From assembly GCA_002441585.1 (NCBI GenBank), contig DJWS01000004.1:88321-117059 (forward strand): a DNA stretch of 28,739 bases, given 5' to 3'. Position numbers and translations under genes: made by a program. The DNA comes from Candidatus Saccharibacteria bacterium UBA6224 (lineage in GTDB: Bacteria; Patescibacteriota; Saccharimonadia; Saccharimonadales; UBA4665). Of this stretch, positions 14,879-22,774 are shown piece after piece. The notes beneath the pieces were generated by a model. The model had not been told where the DNA came from. It made no database searches and saw nothing but the letters and a program-made list of their open reading frames with translations. Numbering within the stretch: the stretch's first letter is position 1; the number at the start of each line of letters is the position of its first letter.

Positions 14879-15802
14879 ATGGGAGTCATAACCATCACCG
14901 GGTCGAATTCTTTTGCCCGCCAGGCCGCCTTGCGCGAGTTGGTAAATACATTCGTGGCGGAGCAGGGCGATTTGGCGTTGGAGCGCCTGGACGCCGACGA
15001 GCACGAATTTGACCAATTACACCAAGCGCTGACCAGCCTGCCGTTCTTGGCAAGCAAAAAAATGGTCCTGCTGCGCAACCCAAGCGCCAATAAGCAGTTT
15101 GCCGACCGGGCCGAATCGCTCCTCTCCGAATTGCCTGAGACGACCGACCTAGTGATAGTTGAGCCCAAATTCGACAAACGGAGCAGCCTGTACAAGCACC
15201 TGCAAAAAACGACTGATTTTCGAGAGTTCGAAGCGCTCGATGCACCGCGTTTGGCAGGTTGGCTGGTCGAGCGGGCCAAGCAGGCGGGGGCGACTTTATC
15301 GCTAGCCGATGCCCGTTTATTAATCGAACGGGTCGGTACCAACCAACAAGGCCTGGCCAACGAAATCGACAAACTGAGCGCCTACAACCCTCAAATTACC
15401 CGGACAAATATTGAGCTACTGACCGACAAGACGGCCCAGAGTACGATATTCGAGCTCGTCGAGGCGGCCTTTTCGGGCAGACCCCAGCGCGCGCTAGAAC
15501 TTTACGAGGAGCAACGTCAGCTCAAAGTCGAACCGATCCAAATCATCGCCATGTTTGCCTGGCAGCTGCATGTCTTGGCCTTGCTGGTCAGCGCCGGCTC
15601 GCGCTCACCGAGCGAGATAGCCAGCGCCAGCAAGCTCAAACCATACACTATAAGCAAAAGCCAGTCTCTGGCCCGCACACTGGGCCTTGCCCGCTTGCGC
15701 AAGGCAATCGATGAACTGGTGATAATCGATAGGCGTAGCAAAAGGGAATCCATCAATTTGGACGATGCGCTCAAGCTGTTCATAGTCAACCTCGCCGCAT
15801 AG
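14879..15802 (+). CDS. holA: DNA polymerase III delta subunit
   Basis: A 307-residue clamp-loader delta subunit, which opens the sliding clamp ring during loading. The N-terminal domain (GVITITGSNSFARQAALREL) has the fold start of delta without a P-loop. The middle shows LPFLASKKMVLLRN and LVIVEPKFDKRSSLYKHL. The collar domain has IFELVEAAFSGRPQRALELYEE and PIQIIAMFAWQLHVLALL, both typical of HolA. The length is slightly below the usual 330-345. It lies upstream of rpsT, a common pairing, although here rpsT is on the other strand with an orphan between. The promoter is mirrored by the trehalose gene promoter. Confidence 0.9.
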   Translation: MGVITITGSNSFARQAALRELVNTFVAEQGDLALERLDADEHEFDQLHQALTSLPFLASKKMVLLRNPSANKQFADRAESLLSELPETTDLVIVEPKFDKRSSLYKHLQKTTDFREFEALDAPRLAGWLVERAKQAGATLSLADARLLIERVGTNQQGLANEIDKLSAYNPQITRTNIELLTDKTAQSTIFELVEAAFSGRPQRALELYEEQRQLKVEPIQIIAMFAWQLHVLALLVSAGSRSPSEIASASKLKPYTISKSQSLARTLGLARLRKAIDELVIIDRRSKRESINLDDALKLFIVNLAA

Positions 15803-15807
15803 TAGTA

Positions 15808-15836
15808 TTGCAAAATAGGCATAAGCGTGTTATAGT
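15808..15836 (+). promoter_or_regulatory. Promoter of the orphan gene at 15865
   Basis: TTGCAA (15808-15813), a 17-base spacer and TATAGT (15831-15836). The leader is about 20 bases, A-rich, and has no Shine-Dalgarno sequence. Confidence 0.7.
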
Positions 15837-15851
15837 ACTTTTTGTTGTATA

Positions 15852-15862
15852 AACACAAAAAC
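15852..15862 (+). promoter_or_regulatory. Shared leader motif AACACAAAAAC, copy 1
   Basis: An 11-base sequence two bases before ATG 15865. The identical 11-mer is found at 25551-25561, one base before ATG 25563. It may be a translation enhancer or a recognition site for a regulator. Confidence 0.5.
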
Positions 15863-15864
15863 CT

Positions 15865-16551
15865 ATGTCACACGAAACCCCAACCAACAATAATCCAGAC
15901 GACTTTGATCATCTGAAGTTCATGGGCTTGCGTGCGCCGAATGATGGCGATCGTAGCCCCGAATACAAAGATGCTCGGCAAGAGTTCGTCGAAGACGTGG
16001 ATGACTTGCTGGGCGAACTGCAGGTCCGGCGGGATGCCGGCGAGACTGTCGCTTGCACGACCGGGCAGGGCCGCTTCGACCTGGCGTTCACCAACGAGCC
16101 GCGCTTGACCAATACAATTATCGGTCGTCGCCCGGGTACCGGCGTAGCTCTCAATCGAGAGGATCGCCAGCCTGGTCTATGGCTGGGTGGTGACGGGGTG
16201 ACCACACGACTGCACATGCAAGTTTTTATCCCTGGTGACACGCCTGGTACGGCTCATATCATCGAAGCCCAGGGGCGAGACCCAATCGCTCGGGCGGTCA
16301 ATGGCGATGACTACACGCTGGCCGCGAATACCGAAACGGTCGTGTCGGTCATGGCCCGCGAATTGTCGGCCGATGGGCCGGAACGATACTTTGGGTACAA
16401 AGTTAAGGGCGATGGCTCAGTCCACCAGACATACGTAACACCCGGAGGTGTTCATAGTGGTGCGGCCCTATACGACGCCGACCGTGTACAGATGGCGGCA
16501 CAGGCGTTTGAAAGTGAAATCGCCGCCAAATTCGATCTGCCATCGGCATAG
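15865..16551 (+). CDS. Hypothetical 228-residue protein
   Basis: No family is recognised. The N-terminus is polar and probably disordered (SHETPTNNNPDDFD). An acidic helix DARQEFVEDVDDLLGELQVRR follows, then a domain rich in beta-type and glycine segments (TGQGRFDLAF, IIGRRPGTGVALN, LWLGGDGVTTRLHMQVFIPG). The C-terminus contains a helical DRVQMAAQAFESEIAAKF. There is no signal peptide, membrane helix or cysteine-rich site; the single Cys is in VACTTG. The gene has a strong promoter and shares its 11-base leader with the gene at 25563, though the two proteins do not align. It ends before a strong terminator that also serves rpsT. Confidence 0.65.
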   Translation: MSHETPTNNNPDDFDHLKFMGLRAPNDGDRSPEYKDARQEFVEDVDDLLGELQVRRDAGETVACTTGQGRFDLAFTNEPRLTNTIIGRRPGTGVALNREDRQPGLWLGGDGVTTRLHMQVFIPGDTPGTAHIIEAQGRDPIARAVNGDDYTLAANTETVVSVMARELSADGPERYFGYKVKGDGSVHQTYVTPGGVHSGAALYDADRVQMAAQAFESEIAAKFDLPSA

Positions 16552-16573
16552 CATGGTAGTTTATTCGTAATAA

Positions 16574-16600
16574 AAATGCGCCGCTTGAGGCGGCGCATTT
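16574..16600. terminator. Intrinsic terminator between convergent genes
   Basis: A perfect 11-base GC-rich stem (AAATGCGCCGC with GCGGCGCATTT) and a five-base loop. On the minus strand it is followed by TTATTA after the T-rich arm, giving a T-run typical of intrinsic terminators for rpsT. On the plus strand the arm ends ATTTAG, so it probably terminates the gene ending at 16551 as well. Confidence 0.85.
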
Positions 16601-16620
16601 AGCTAGACTGCTGGAATCTG

Positions 16621-17019
16621 CTATTTCTTCTTGGCAGCTGGCTTTTTGGCCGGCGCCTTCTTGGCAGCTGGTTTCTTAGCAGGAGCGGCCTTTTTAGCTA
16701 CGGTAGCCTTCTTGGCTGGTGCAGCTTTCTTGGCGGCTGGCTTGGCAGCGGTCTTCTTCTTGCTGGCGACGGGCTTCACACCGGCAGCTTTGCTCTGGGC
16801 GGCCAGTTGCTTCTTGACGCGGGCAGCCTTGTTCTTGTGCATGACGCCTTTCTTGACGGCTCGGTCGACTTGGCTCTGTGCCGAACTGTGAGCGGCAGCG
16901 GCTGGCTTCTTGCGGAAGACTTTGAGCGCCGACTTGAGAGAGCGCTTGGTTTTGCTGTTGCGTACGGCGGCCTTGTTGGCAGTCTTGACGCGCTTTTTAG
17001 CTGATTTGATAATAGGCAT
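16621..17019 (-). CDS. rpsT: Ribosomal protein S20 with lysine/alanine-rich tail
   Basis: A 132-residue protein. Residues 1-78 are a recognisable S20 (MPIIKSAKKRVKTANKAAVRN, SALKVFRK, VDRAVKKGVMHKNKAARVKKQLA), which binds 16S rRNA in the small subunit. S20 usually ends near 85-90. Here it continues for about 50 residues with repeats of PAKK/AAKK/KPAAKK (about 85-132) resembling the tail of histone H1 or bacterial histone-like proteins. The tail is strongly basic and likely disordered. The start has a weak match to Shine-Dalgarno (GGAT) within a leader of about 34 bases. It is expressed from its own promoter and ends at the terminator at 16574-16600. Confidence 0.93.
   Translation of the reverse strand: MPIIKSAKKRVKTANKAAVRNSKTKRSLKSALKVFRKKPAAAAHSSAQSQVDRAVKKGVMHKNKAARVKKQLAAQSKAAGVKPVASKKKTAAKPAAKKAAPAKKATVAKKAAPAKKPAAKKAPAKKPAAKKK
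16624..16755. repeat. Degenerate short repeats encoding the S20 tail
   Basis: Imperfect repeats of the TTCTTGGCAGCTGG type on the plus strand correspond to KAAK/PAKK codons on the minus strand. Such low-complexity stretches are prone to length change by slippage. Confidence 0.5.
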
Positions 17020-17059
17020 TATTATGGATATCCGTTTAAGTTGTTTTAATCGACTCTAA

Positions 17060-17088
17060 ACTATAGCGGCGTATCAGGGGTTTGTAAA
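17060..17088 (-). promoter_or_regulatory. Promoter of rpsT
   Basis: On the minus strand TTTACA (17088-17083), a 17-base spacer and TATAGT (17065-17060). The predicted leader to ATG 17019 is about 34 bases. Confidence 0.7.
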
Positions 17089-17102
17089 GTGGTAGCAAAA
17101 AC

Positions 17103-17131
17103 TCGACAAGCCAACCCGTTTATGCTACGCT
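17103..17131 (+). promoter_or_regulatory. Possible promoter of the DHH-like gene
   Basis: TCGACA (17103-17108), a 17-base spacer and TACGCT (17126-17131). The -10 box is weak. The predicted leader is about 24 bases, A-rich and without a clear Shine-Dalgarno sequence. Confidence 0.4.
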
Positions 17132-17161
17132 GACGACAAGTAAGCCAGAAATAAAAAGCCC

Positions 17162-19141
17162 ATGGATGCCAAAAAACAGATAGTCGACAGACTCCAGACC
17201 GCGAACAGCATTTTAGTTACGGTCAGTACCAACCCGTCCGTCGATCAATTGGCGGCCTGTATCGGTTTGACACTGGCGCTCAACAAGTTGGACAAGCACG
17301 CCACGGCCGTCTTCAGCGGTGCCATCCCCGACACCATCGAATTCTTGAAGCCCGAAGAGACCATTGAACAGACCACCGATAGCTTGCGCGATTTCATTAT
17401 CGCCCTCGATAAATCCAAGGCCGACAAACTGCGCTACAAAGTCGAAGACCGCGTCGTCAAGATTTTCATCACGCCATATCGCACCTCGATTTCCGAGAAT
17501 GACCTGAACTTCAGCCAAGGTGATTTGAACGTCGACGTCGTCATCGCCCTTGGCGTACGCGAACAGCAAGATCTCGACCAGGCCATCACCGCGCACGGTC
17601 GCATCTTGCATGATGCCACGGTCGTGACGATTTCCTCGACCGGACGTAGCGAGCTTGGCAGCATCAACTGGCTTGATGAACACGCCAGCAGCTTGTCGGA
17701 AATGATCACTCAGTTGTCCAAGCAACTCGGCAAGAAATTACTTGACCCACAGATCTCGACAGCGCTGCTGACAGGTGTCGTGGCGGCCACGGATCGTTTC
17801 TGCAACGCCCAAACTTCGGCCCAGACCATGAATGTCAGTGCCGACCTGATGGCCGCCGGTGCCAACCAACAGCTGGTGACCAGCCAGTTGGACCACGAAC
17901 TCGATTTGCAGCAACCCAGTGGTGGGGTGTCACCTCAGATAAATCCCAGCCCTCAACCGAACCCCTCGGACGGCATGATCGAGATGGCTCACGACGGCGG
18001 TTCGCTACGCGAACGTGACGAATCGACGTTCTTGGCTCAACAGGGTTATAATTTGCCACCACCGCCACCCAACCCCACATTTGCGCCATCGGACGTCGTG
18101 GAGCCTACGGTATCGCTCGGTCCAGAGCCGGAAGGTCCGTTGCCAACCATTCATGGAGTGCATGGACACCCCGACGAAAGCAAGGAGCCTGAGCCGTACT
18201 ATGGTCCAGGAGAAGGGCCGACTTCTACGCCATCACCGGCAGCACCGCTGTTTGGCAGCGCTGCATCGGGCAAGAAAGAAGAGGACGAGGAGTCCTTCGA
18301 CCCAATGGCGCCGGCGAAAGATGATGATTCCAATGAGAAATTATTGAGCCATGACCAACCGGTGGCTGCAGATAATGGCCAGGCTGGATTCCCAGCCGCG
18401 CCTAGTCAGCCGATGCCCGGAGCGTTTGACGTGCCTGGACGTATCGAGCCTACCGTCGTATCGCCAACGCCCGAGTTGCCGCAGCCCGATTTTACATCTA
18501 CCGCCGCCCCTGACGGTACGGTTCCGTCAAATGAAGTTGGTACGATATTTAATCCAGTGTCATCGACACCCCCGGCACCAAACTTTGGTGGTCAACCGGC
18601 CGTAGCTCCGGATTTTCCGTCGACTAACATGACCTATCCCAGCGCGACACCACCACCGCCCAGTTTCCAGACACCGTCACCGTTTGAACCTCCACAGCAG
18701 ACACTCAGCGACATCGAACAGGCCGTCAAGGCTGATGATGGAGCGATTAGCGAAGGTAGTGGAGGTGAAATTGATGTCGATGCAGCCCGTAATGAAGTCA
18801 TGCGCGCGTTGAGCGAGCAGCCAGATGATAACGGGCCAGTACAGGCTTTGAACGCTCAGCCACTTGGCGATCCGCTGCATGGTCAGCCGGAACCGCCAAT
18901 GCCGCAAACACCGCCGGCGCCAGCCTCGCCATTCGCGCCGCCAGTCCCTCAGCCGCCGACGGAACCGCCAGCAGGGTATTCCCCCGCCGACACGCCACTT
19001 GATATGCCATTGCCGGCTCAGCCCATGGCACCGCCAAGCCAGCCGCCCGCACCTTCATTCGCTCCGCCGAACTCTGTGACCACTACAACACCAGGTAATG
19101 CGCCACCGCCCGCACCGCCGCCAATGATGCCGCCTAATTGA
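17162..19141 (+). CDS. DHH-phosphoesterase-like protein lacking the DHH motif, with proline-rich tail
   Basis: A 659-residue protein. Residues 1-245 follow the NrnA/DHH phosphoesterase plan: SILVTVSTNPSVDQLAACIG (16-35) in place of the HxDxD-type start, VDVVIALGV (125-132), VVTISSTGRSELGSIN (154-169) where the family has IDHH, and TALLTGVVAATDRF (200-213) followed by LMAAGANQQLV. The metal-binding His/Asp residues are missing at each point, so exonuclease or phosphatase activity is unlikely. Residues from about 250 to 659 are a long disordered segment, very rich in Pro, Ser and Asp, ending in poly-proline. There is no signal peptide or membrane helix. The function is unknown; a scaffold or nucleotide-sensing role is possible. 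It sits between rpsT and truB. Confidence 0.7.
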   Translation: MDAKKQIVDRLQTANSILVTVSTNPSVDQLAACIGLTLALNKLDKHATAVFSGAIPDTIEFLKPEETIEQTTDSLRDFIIALDKSKADKLRYKVEDRVVKIFITPYRTSISENDLNFSQGDLNVDVVIALGVREQQDLDQAITAHGRILHDATVVTISSTGRSELGSINWLDEHASSLSEMITQLSKQLGKKLLDPQISTALLTGVVAATDRFCNAQTSAQTMNVSADLMAAGANQQLVTSQLDHELDLQQPSGGVSPQINPSPQPNPSDGMIEMAHDGGSLRERDESTFLAQQGYNLPPPPPNPTFAPSDVVEPTVSLGPEPEGPLPTIHGVHGHPDESKEPEPYYGPGEGPTSTPSPAAPLFGSAASGKKEEDEESFDPMAPAKDDDSNEKLLSHDQPVAADNGQAGFPAAPSQPMPGAFDVPGRIEPTVVSPTPELPQPDFTSTAAPDGTVPSNEVGTIFNPVSSTPPAPNFGGQPAVAPDFPSTNMTYPSATPPPPSFQTPSPFEPPQQTLSDIEQAVKADDGAISEGSGGEIDVDAARNEVMRALSEQPDDNGPVQALNAQPLGDPLHGQPEPPMPQTPPAPASPFAPPVPQPPTEPPAGYSPADTPLDMPLPAQPMAPPSQPPAPSFAPPNSVTTTTPGNAPPPAPPPMMPPN

Positions 19142-19143
19142 CC

Positions 19144-19164
19144 CGGTCAACAATAATTTGACCG
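19144..19164. repeat. Inverted repeat upstream of truB, possible operator
   Basis: CGGTCAA, seven bases, TTGACCG. The left arm also forms a separate palindrome TTGACCCGGTCAA (19138-19150) overlapping the stop codon of the previous gene. It ends eight bases before the truB -10 box. No T-run follows, so it is more like an operator than a terminator. Confidence 0.45.
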
Positions 19165-19172
19165 TAGTCTTG

Positions 19173-19178
19173 TACAAT
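19173..19178 (+). promoter_or_regulatory. -10 box of truB (predicted leaderless)
   Basis: TACAAT, seven bases before ATG 19186. The -35 position falls within the loop of the inverted repeat at 19144-19164. Confidence 0.6.
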
Positions 19179-19185
19179 CAGATGC

Positions 19186-19878
19186 ATGCAGGGACTGCTA
19201 CTAGTCGATAAACCCAAAGGCTGGACATCTTTCGATGTCGTGAATTACGTGCGCAAATTCGTCGCACAAATCGAAGGTAAAAAGCCCAAGAACTGCAAAG
19301 TCGGCCACACCGGCACGCTCGACCCGATGGCCACAGGTCTTTTGGTGCTTGTGGTTGGCAAAGAGTACACGCGCCGGGCCGGTGAGTTCAGCAAACTAGA
19401 CAAGACATACGAAGTCACCATGAGACTCGGGCAAACTAGCACGACAGCCGACGTAGAGGGGGAGATAACGGACGTATCCGACACTGTTCCGGCCGAAAAT
19501 GCTGTCAGGGAAGCGCTAGAGAGGTTCCAGGGGCAAATCATGCAGACCCCACCAGCCTTCAGTGCCATGAAAATCAGCGGCCAACGAGCTTACAAATTGG
19601 CTCGCGAAGGTAAAGCGGTGGAGCTGGAAGCCCGCCCGGTGACTATTCACAAAAATGAGTTGGTCGGCTACGAATACCCAGATGTCAGGTTTGTCAGCGA
19701 GGTCAGCAGCGGAACTTATATTCGCAGCCTGGTTGAGGATCTCGGCAGTGAGCTCGATACCGGCGCCTACATGGCTGACCTGCGCCGCACCCGGGTCGGT
19801 GACTTTACGATTGCTGCTGCTCACGCGATTGATGCGCTTTCGGTGGAAAATCTTGAGGCCAAATTGCGTACGAATTGA
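19186..19878 (+). CDS. truB: tRNA pseudouridine(55) synthase
   Basis: A 230-residue TruB, which isomerises U55 in the T-loop of tRNAs. The N-terminus GLLLVDKPKGWTSFDVV and the catalytic GHTGTLDPMATGLLVLVVG, with its conserved aspartate, are intact. KTYEVTMRLGQTSTTADVEG, PPAFSAMKISGQRAYKLAREG and SSGTYIRSLVEDLG also match the family. It is shorter than E. coli TruB (about 314) and ends near the position where the C-terminal PUA-like domain would begin, so that domain appears absent. ATG 19186 follows a TACAAT box by seven bases; a second ATG at 19182 is out of frame. It comes before rpsO and pnp, a common bacterial order. Confidence 0.97.
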   Translation: MQGLLLVDKPKGWTSFDVVNYVRKFVAQIEGKKPKNCKVGHTGTLDPMATGLLVLVVGKEYTRRAGEFSKLDKTYEVTMRLGQTSTTADVEGEITDVSDTVPAENAVREALERFQGQIMQTPPAFSAMKISGQRAYKLAREGKAVELEARPVTIHKNELVGYEYPDVRFVSEVSSGTYIRSLVEDLGSELDTGAYMADLRRTRVGDFTIAAAHAIDALSVENLEAKLRTN

Positions 19879-19894
19879 ACTATGCCACACCCTC

Positions 19895-19923
19895 TTGTGT
19901 AAGGTGTTGGGATTTGCTATAAT
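19895..19923 (+). promoter_or_regulatory. Promoter of rpsO
   Basis: TTGTGT (19895-19900), a 17-base spacer and a perfect TATAAT (19918-19923). The leader is about 40 bases and contains AAAGGA (19959-19964) five bases before ATG 19970. Confidence 0.75.
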
Positions 19924-19969
19924 GACGGATAACGCCATCAAAATCTCTAAAGTTTTGTAAAGGAATTGA

Positions 19970-20236
19970 ATGATCTCGAACGAGAATAAACAAGCCGCTA
20001 TCAAGAGCGTGCAAGCACACAAAGATGACACCGGTGGCGCAGCCGCCCAAGTGGCCGTTGCAACCGAGCGTATCAAGGAGCTGACCGAGCACCTCAAGAT
20101 CAACAAGAAAGACTTCGCGGCTCGCCGTGGACTGCTGCAGTTGGTTGGCCGCCGCCGCCGCTTGCTCAACTACATTGCCAAGCGCAACCCCGACGGCTAC
20201 AAAAAGTTGCTCAAAGATCTCGGCATTCGCCGCTAG
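19970..20236 (+). CDS. rpsO: Ribosomal protein S15
   Basis: An 88-residue protein of exactly the normal S15 length. It binds the central domain of 16S rRNA and helps start assembly of the platform. Visible are QVAVATERIKELTEHLKINKKDFAARRGLL and the highly conserved LVGRRRRLLNYIAKRN segment. The start has a Shine-Dalgarno AAAGGA and a consensus promoter with a normal leader, unlike the leaderless genes around it. It is followed by pnp after a 164-base gap that contains a 12-base palindrome. Confidence 0.98.
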   Translation: MISNENKQAAIKSVQAHKDDTGGAAAQVAVATERIKELTEHLKINKKDFAARRGLLQLVGRRRRLLNYIAKRNPDGYKKLLKDLGIRR

Positions 20237-20269
20237 TGCATGGACCACTGGTCTGGACACCTTCCAGGC

Positions 20270-20281
20270 CACAAGCTTGTG
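20270..20281. repeat. 12-base palindrome in the rpsO-pnp spacer
   Basis: CACAAGCTTGTG is perfectly self-complementary. In E. coli the rpsO-pnp spacer carries a processing hairpin. Here the palindrome has no T-run and is too tight to fold as a simple hairpin with a loop, so a processing site is only a possibility. The rest of 20237-20379 shows weak promoter-like pieces (TTGTAG 20298-20303 and TATACC 20321-20326; TATATT 20352-20357) and no gene. Confidence 0.35.
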
Positions 20282-20385
20282 CACATTAACGTACTGTTTG
20301 TAGTGTAGGCAGAGCCCAGATATACCCCTAGCGTTAGCACAAGTAGGGAGCTATATTTGCACTCTGTCTAGATTCTGCAGTGAAG

Positions 20386-20394
20386 AAAGGAAGG
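20386..20394 (+). promoter_or_regulatory. Ribosome binding site that decides the pnp start
   Basis: AAAGGAAGG, six bases before TTG 20401. Nothing similar precedes the in-frame GTG at 20380, so the TTG start is preferred. Confidence 0.65.
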
Positions 20395-20400
20395 CTTGAT

Positions 20401-22560
20401 TTGAGCCAGACAAAAAACAACGATACCATCAACCCCTTCGGGAAAGATGTTATTAAGGTAGAGACCGAATTTTGTGGCCGACCACTTAGTCTTGAGCTGA
20501 ACCGCGTCGGTTTTCGGACCAGCGCCAGCGTACTCGTCCGTTACGGCGACACGGTAGTACTTGGTACCGCCATGGTCAGCTCGGGCAGCATCAAAGGGAT
20601 GGATTACTTCCCGCTCAGCATTGATTACGAAGAGAAGTTTTATGCTGCCGGTAAGATTAGCGGAAGCCGTTTTATTAAGCGTGAAGGGCGTCCCAGTGAC
20701 GAGGCTATCCTGATTGGCCGTCTGATCGACCGCCCAATCCGCCCACTGTGGCCCAAGGGTTACCGCCAGGAAGTCCAGGGCGTGGCTAGCGTGCTCAGCA
20801 TGGACCCCAGTTTCCGTCCGGACATGATTGCTATGATTGCCATGAGCACGGCCTTCATGCTCACAGGTGCACCGTTCGAAGGTCCGGTAGCCGGCGTGCG
20901 CGTTGGTATGACCGAAGACGGCAAGTACCAAGCATTTATGAGCGCTGAGGAGCTAAACCAGAGCAAGTTGGACCTAGTCGTCGCCGGTACCAAGGACGCC
21001 ATCATGATGGTCGAAGCCGGTGCTCGCGAGGCCAGCGAAGACGAAATCGCCGGTGCCTTGGAATTTGCCCAGGCCGCTATCCAGCCGGCCGTCGCGCTGC
21101 AGCAGCAGCTGGTCGAAAAGGTCGGTGTAGTCAAGCAAGAATACGAACTGGTCAAGCCCGATGATGCAATCCAAAAGGCCGTCGACGTCTGGCTGGAGAA
21201 TAAGCTTGGTGCCAACCTGCGCACAGCTTATCCCGAGCGCAACGACCTGATTGCTAACTTGCGTCGGGCGATGCACGACGATTTCGTCGAGAAGATCGGC
21301 GAAGATGAGTACGATACCCTCAGAAACGAGTATGACGAAGCCTTCCAAATGGCATTGCACAAAGACGTCCGGAAGGGCATTGTCGAGGACAATGTTCGCC
21401 CCGACGGCCGCCAACTGACTGAGATCCGCCCCTTAAGCTCGGAAGTCGGTTTTCTGCCGCGTGCCCACGGTTCCAGCCTGTTTACCCGGGGTGTTACCCA
21501 GGGCATGAACATCGTTACCTTGGCGCCGCTCAGCTATTCCCAGCTCGTCGACACGATGGAACAAAACGACGGAGTACGCCGTTACATGCACCACTACAAC
21601 GCACCTGGCTACACCGTCGGTGAAGTCCGCCGTCTCGGCAGCCCAGGCCGCCGCGAAATCGGCCACGGCTATTTGGCCGAGCGTGCCCTGATTCCAGTAT
21701 TACCCGATGAAGCCGAATTCCCGTACACCATCCGTTCGGTTACCGAGATTATGAGCCAGAACGGCTCGACCAGCATGGCAGCGACCTGCAGCTCATGCTT
21801 GGCACTAATGGACGCCGGTGTGCCGCTCAAGCGACCAGTCAGCGGCATCGCTATGGGTCTGATGGTGGATGGCGACAAACACTACGTGCTCAGTGATATC
21901 GCCGACGCCGAGGACTTTGCTGGCGACATGGACTTCAAGGTCACCGGTACTACCGAAGGCATCACGGCGCTTCAAATGGACATGAAAGTCCACGGTCTGC
22001 CGGTCAGCGTCCTGCGCGAGGCCCTCACTCAGGCCAAGGATGGCCGCGCCGAGATTCTCGAGCACATGCTAAAGACTTTGGCTGAGCCTCGCGCCGAGAT
22101 GAGCCCCTACGCACCGCGTGTCGAGGCAATCCAAATCAACCCTGACAAGATTCGCGAGGTCATCGGTAAGGGCGGTGAAACCATCCAGAAGATTACTGGC
22201 GAAACCGGTACCGAAATCGACATCAAGGATGACGGTACCATCATGATTGCCAGCCCGGACAAGGCGAAAATCGATGCGGCTATCCAGTGGATCCAGAGCA
22301 TCACGGCTGAGCCTGAGATTGGCAAAATCTACAAAGATGTACCTGTGGTTAGCGTGCTCGACTTCGGCGCTTTCGTGCAAATCATGCCGGGCAAGGATGG
22401 CTTGGTGCACGTCAGTGAGATGAAGGAAGAACGCGTCGAAAAGCCAAGTGATGTCGTCAAAGAAGGCGACAAGGTCAACGTCAAGCTCGTCGCTATCGAC
22501 GATCGCGGTCGTTTACAACTGAGCATGAAAGCTGCCGAACGCGAACTAAACAAGGACTAG
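20401..22560 (+). CDS. pnp: Polyribonucleotide nucleotidyltransferase (PNPase)
   Basis: A 719-residue protein from TTG 20401 (SQTKNNDTINPFG); a GTG seven codons upstream is also in frame. PNPase degrades RNA 3' to 5' by phosphorolysis. The first RNase PH domain has YGDTVVLGTAMV and EGRPSDEAILIGRLIDRPIR. A helical linker follows, and the second RNase PH domain has VRPDGRQLTEIRPLSSE, SQNGSTSMAATCSSCLALMDAG and the catalytic LSDIADAEDFAGDMDFKV. The KH domain (REVIGKGGETIQKITGETG, about 575-635) and S1 domain (about 640-712, LDFGAFVQIMPGKDGLVHVSEM) are complete. A small membrane protein gene starts two bases after the stop codon, and UDG and RNase J follow, suggesting one operon. Confidence 0.96.
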   Translation: MSQTKNNDTINPFGKDVIKVETEFCGRPLSLELNRVGFRTSASVLVRYGDTVVLGTAMVSSGSIKGMDYFPLSIDYEEKFYAAGKISGSRFIKREGRPSDEAILIGRLIDRPIRPLWPKGYRQEVQGVASVLSMDPSFRPDMIAMIAMSTAFMLTGAPFEGPVAGVRVGMTEDGKYQAFMSAEELNQSKLDLVVAGTKDAIMMVEAGAREASEDEIAGALEFAQAAIQPAVALQQQLVEKVGVVKQEYELVKPDDAIQKAVDVWLENKLGANLRTAYPERNDLIANLRRAMHDDFVEKIGEDEYDTLRNEYDEAFQMALHKDVRKGIVEDNVRPDGRQLTEIRPLSSEVGFLPRAHGSSLFTRGVTQGMNIVTLAPLSYSQLVDTMEQNDGVRRYMHHYNAPGYTVGEVRRLGSPGRREIGHGYLAERALIPVLPDEAEFPYTIRSVTEIMSQNGSTSMAATCSSCLALMDAGVPLKRPVSGIAMGLMVDGDKHYVLSDIADAEDFAGDMDFKVTGTTEGITALQMDMKVHGLPVSVLREALTQAKDGRAEILEHMLKTLAEPRAEMSPYAPRVEAIQINPDKIREVIGKGGETIQKITGETGTEIDIKDDGTIMIASPDKAKIDAAIQWIQSITAEPEIGKIYKDVPVVSVLDFGAFVQIMPGKDGLVHVSEMKEERVEKPSDVVKEGDKVNVKLVAIDDRGRLQLSMKAAERELNKD

Positions 22561-22561
22561 C

Positions 22562-22774
22562 ATGGACACACTCAAGCGGCTCGATGCATTCCACAAGACA
22601 GGGGTAGGGTACCTGGTCTTTGGTCTGCTCGAGCTTGGCTTGGGCTACTTGGCGGTATTGTGGGCGACCGACAGTGGAAGTTTAGTCGCCTGGGCTTTGG
22701 CTGTCGTCCTGCTGCTAGGTGCTGTCCAGAACGCAGTGCTGCTAGTCTGGAGGAGCGTCCGCCATGGCCGATAA
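22562..22774 (+). CDS. Small two-helix membrane protein
   Basis: A 70-residue protein with two hydrophobic segments (about 15-35 and 40-62) and basic ends (WRSVRHGR). No family is recognised. It starts one base after the pnp stop codon with AAGGA five bases upstream, and its last 11 bases overlap the UDG start, so translational coupling in the pnp operon is likely. It carries the GGAGGAG ribosome binding site of UDG inside its coding region. It could be a membrane anchor for the neighbouring RNA-decay proteins, but nothing in the sequence shows this. Confidence 0.7.
   Translation: MDTLKRLDAFHKTGVGYLVFGLLELGLGYLAVLWATDSGSLVAWALAVVLLLGAVQNAVLLVWRSVRHGR

Noticed and set aside
16631..16891. Very hydrophobic plus-strand frame (AGFLAGAFLAAG repeats)
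   Set aside because: It is the antisense reading of the Lys/Ala repeats of the S20 tail, which automatically gives Phe/Leu/Ala/Gly runs.
20380..20400. Longer pnp start at GTG 20380
   Set aside because: There is no Shine-Dalgarno sequence before it, while AAAGGAAGG is placed well for the TTG at 20401. The added residues are mostly translated ribosome binding site.
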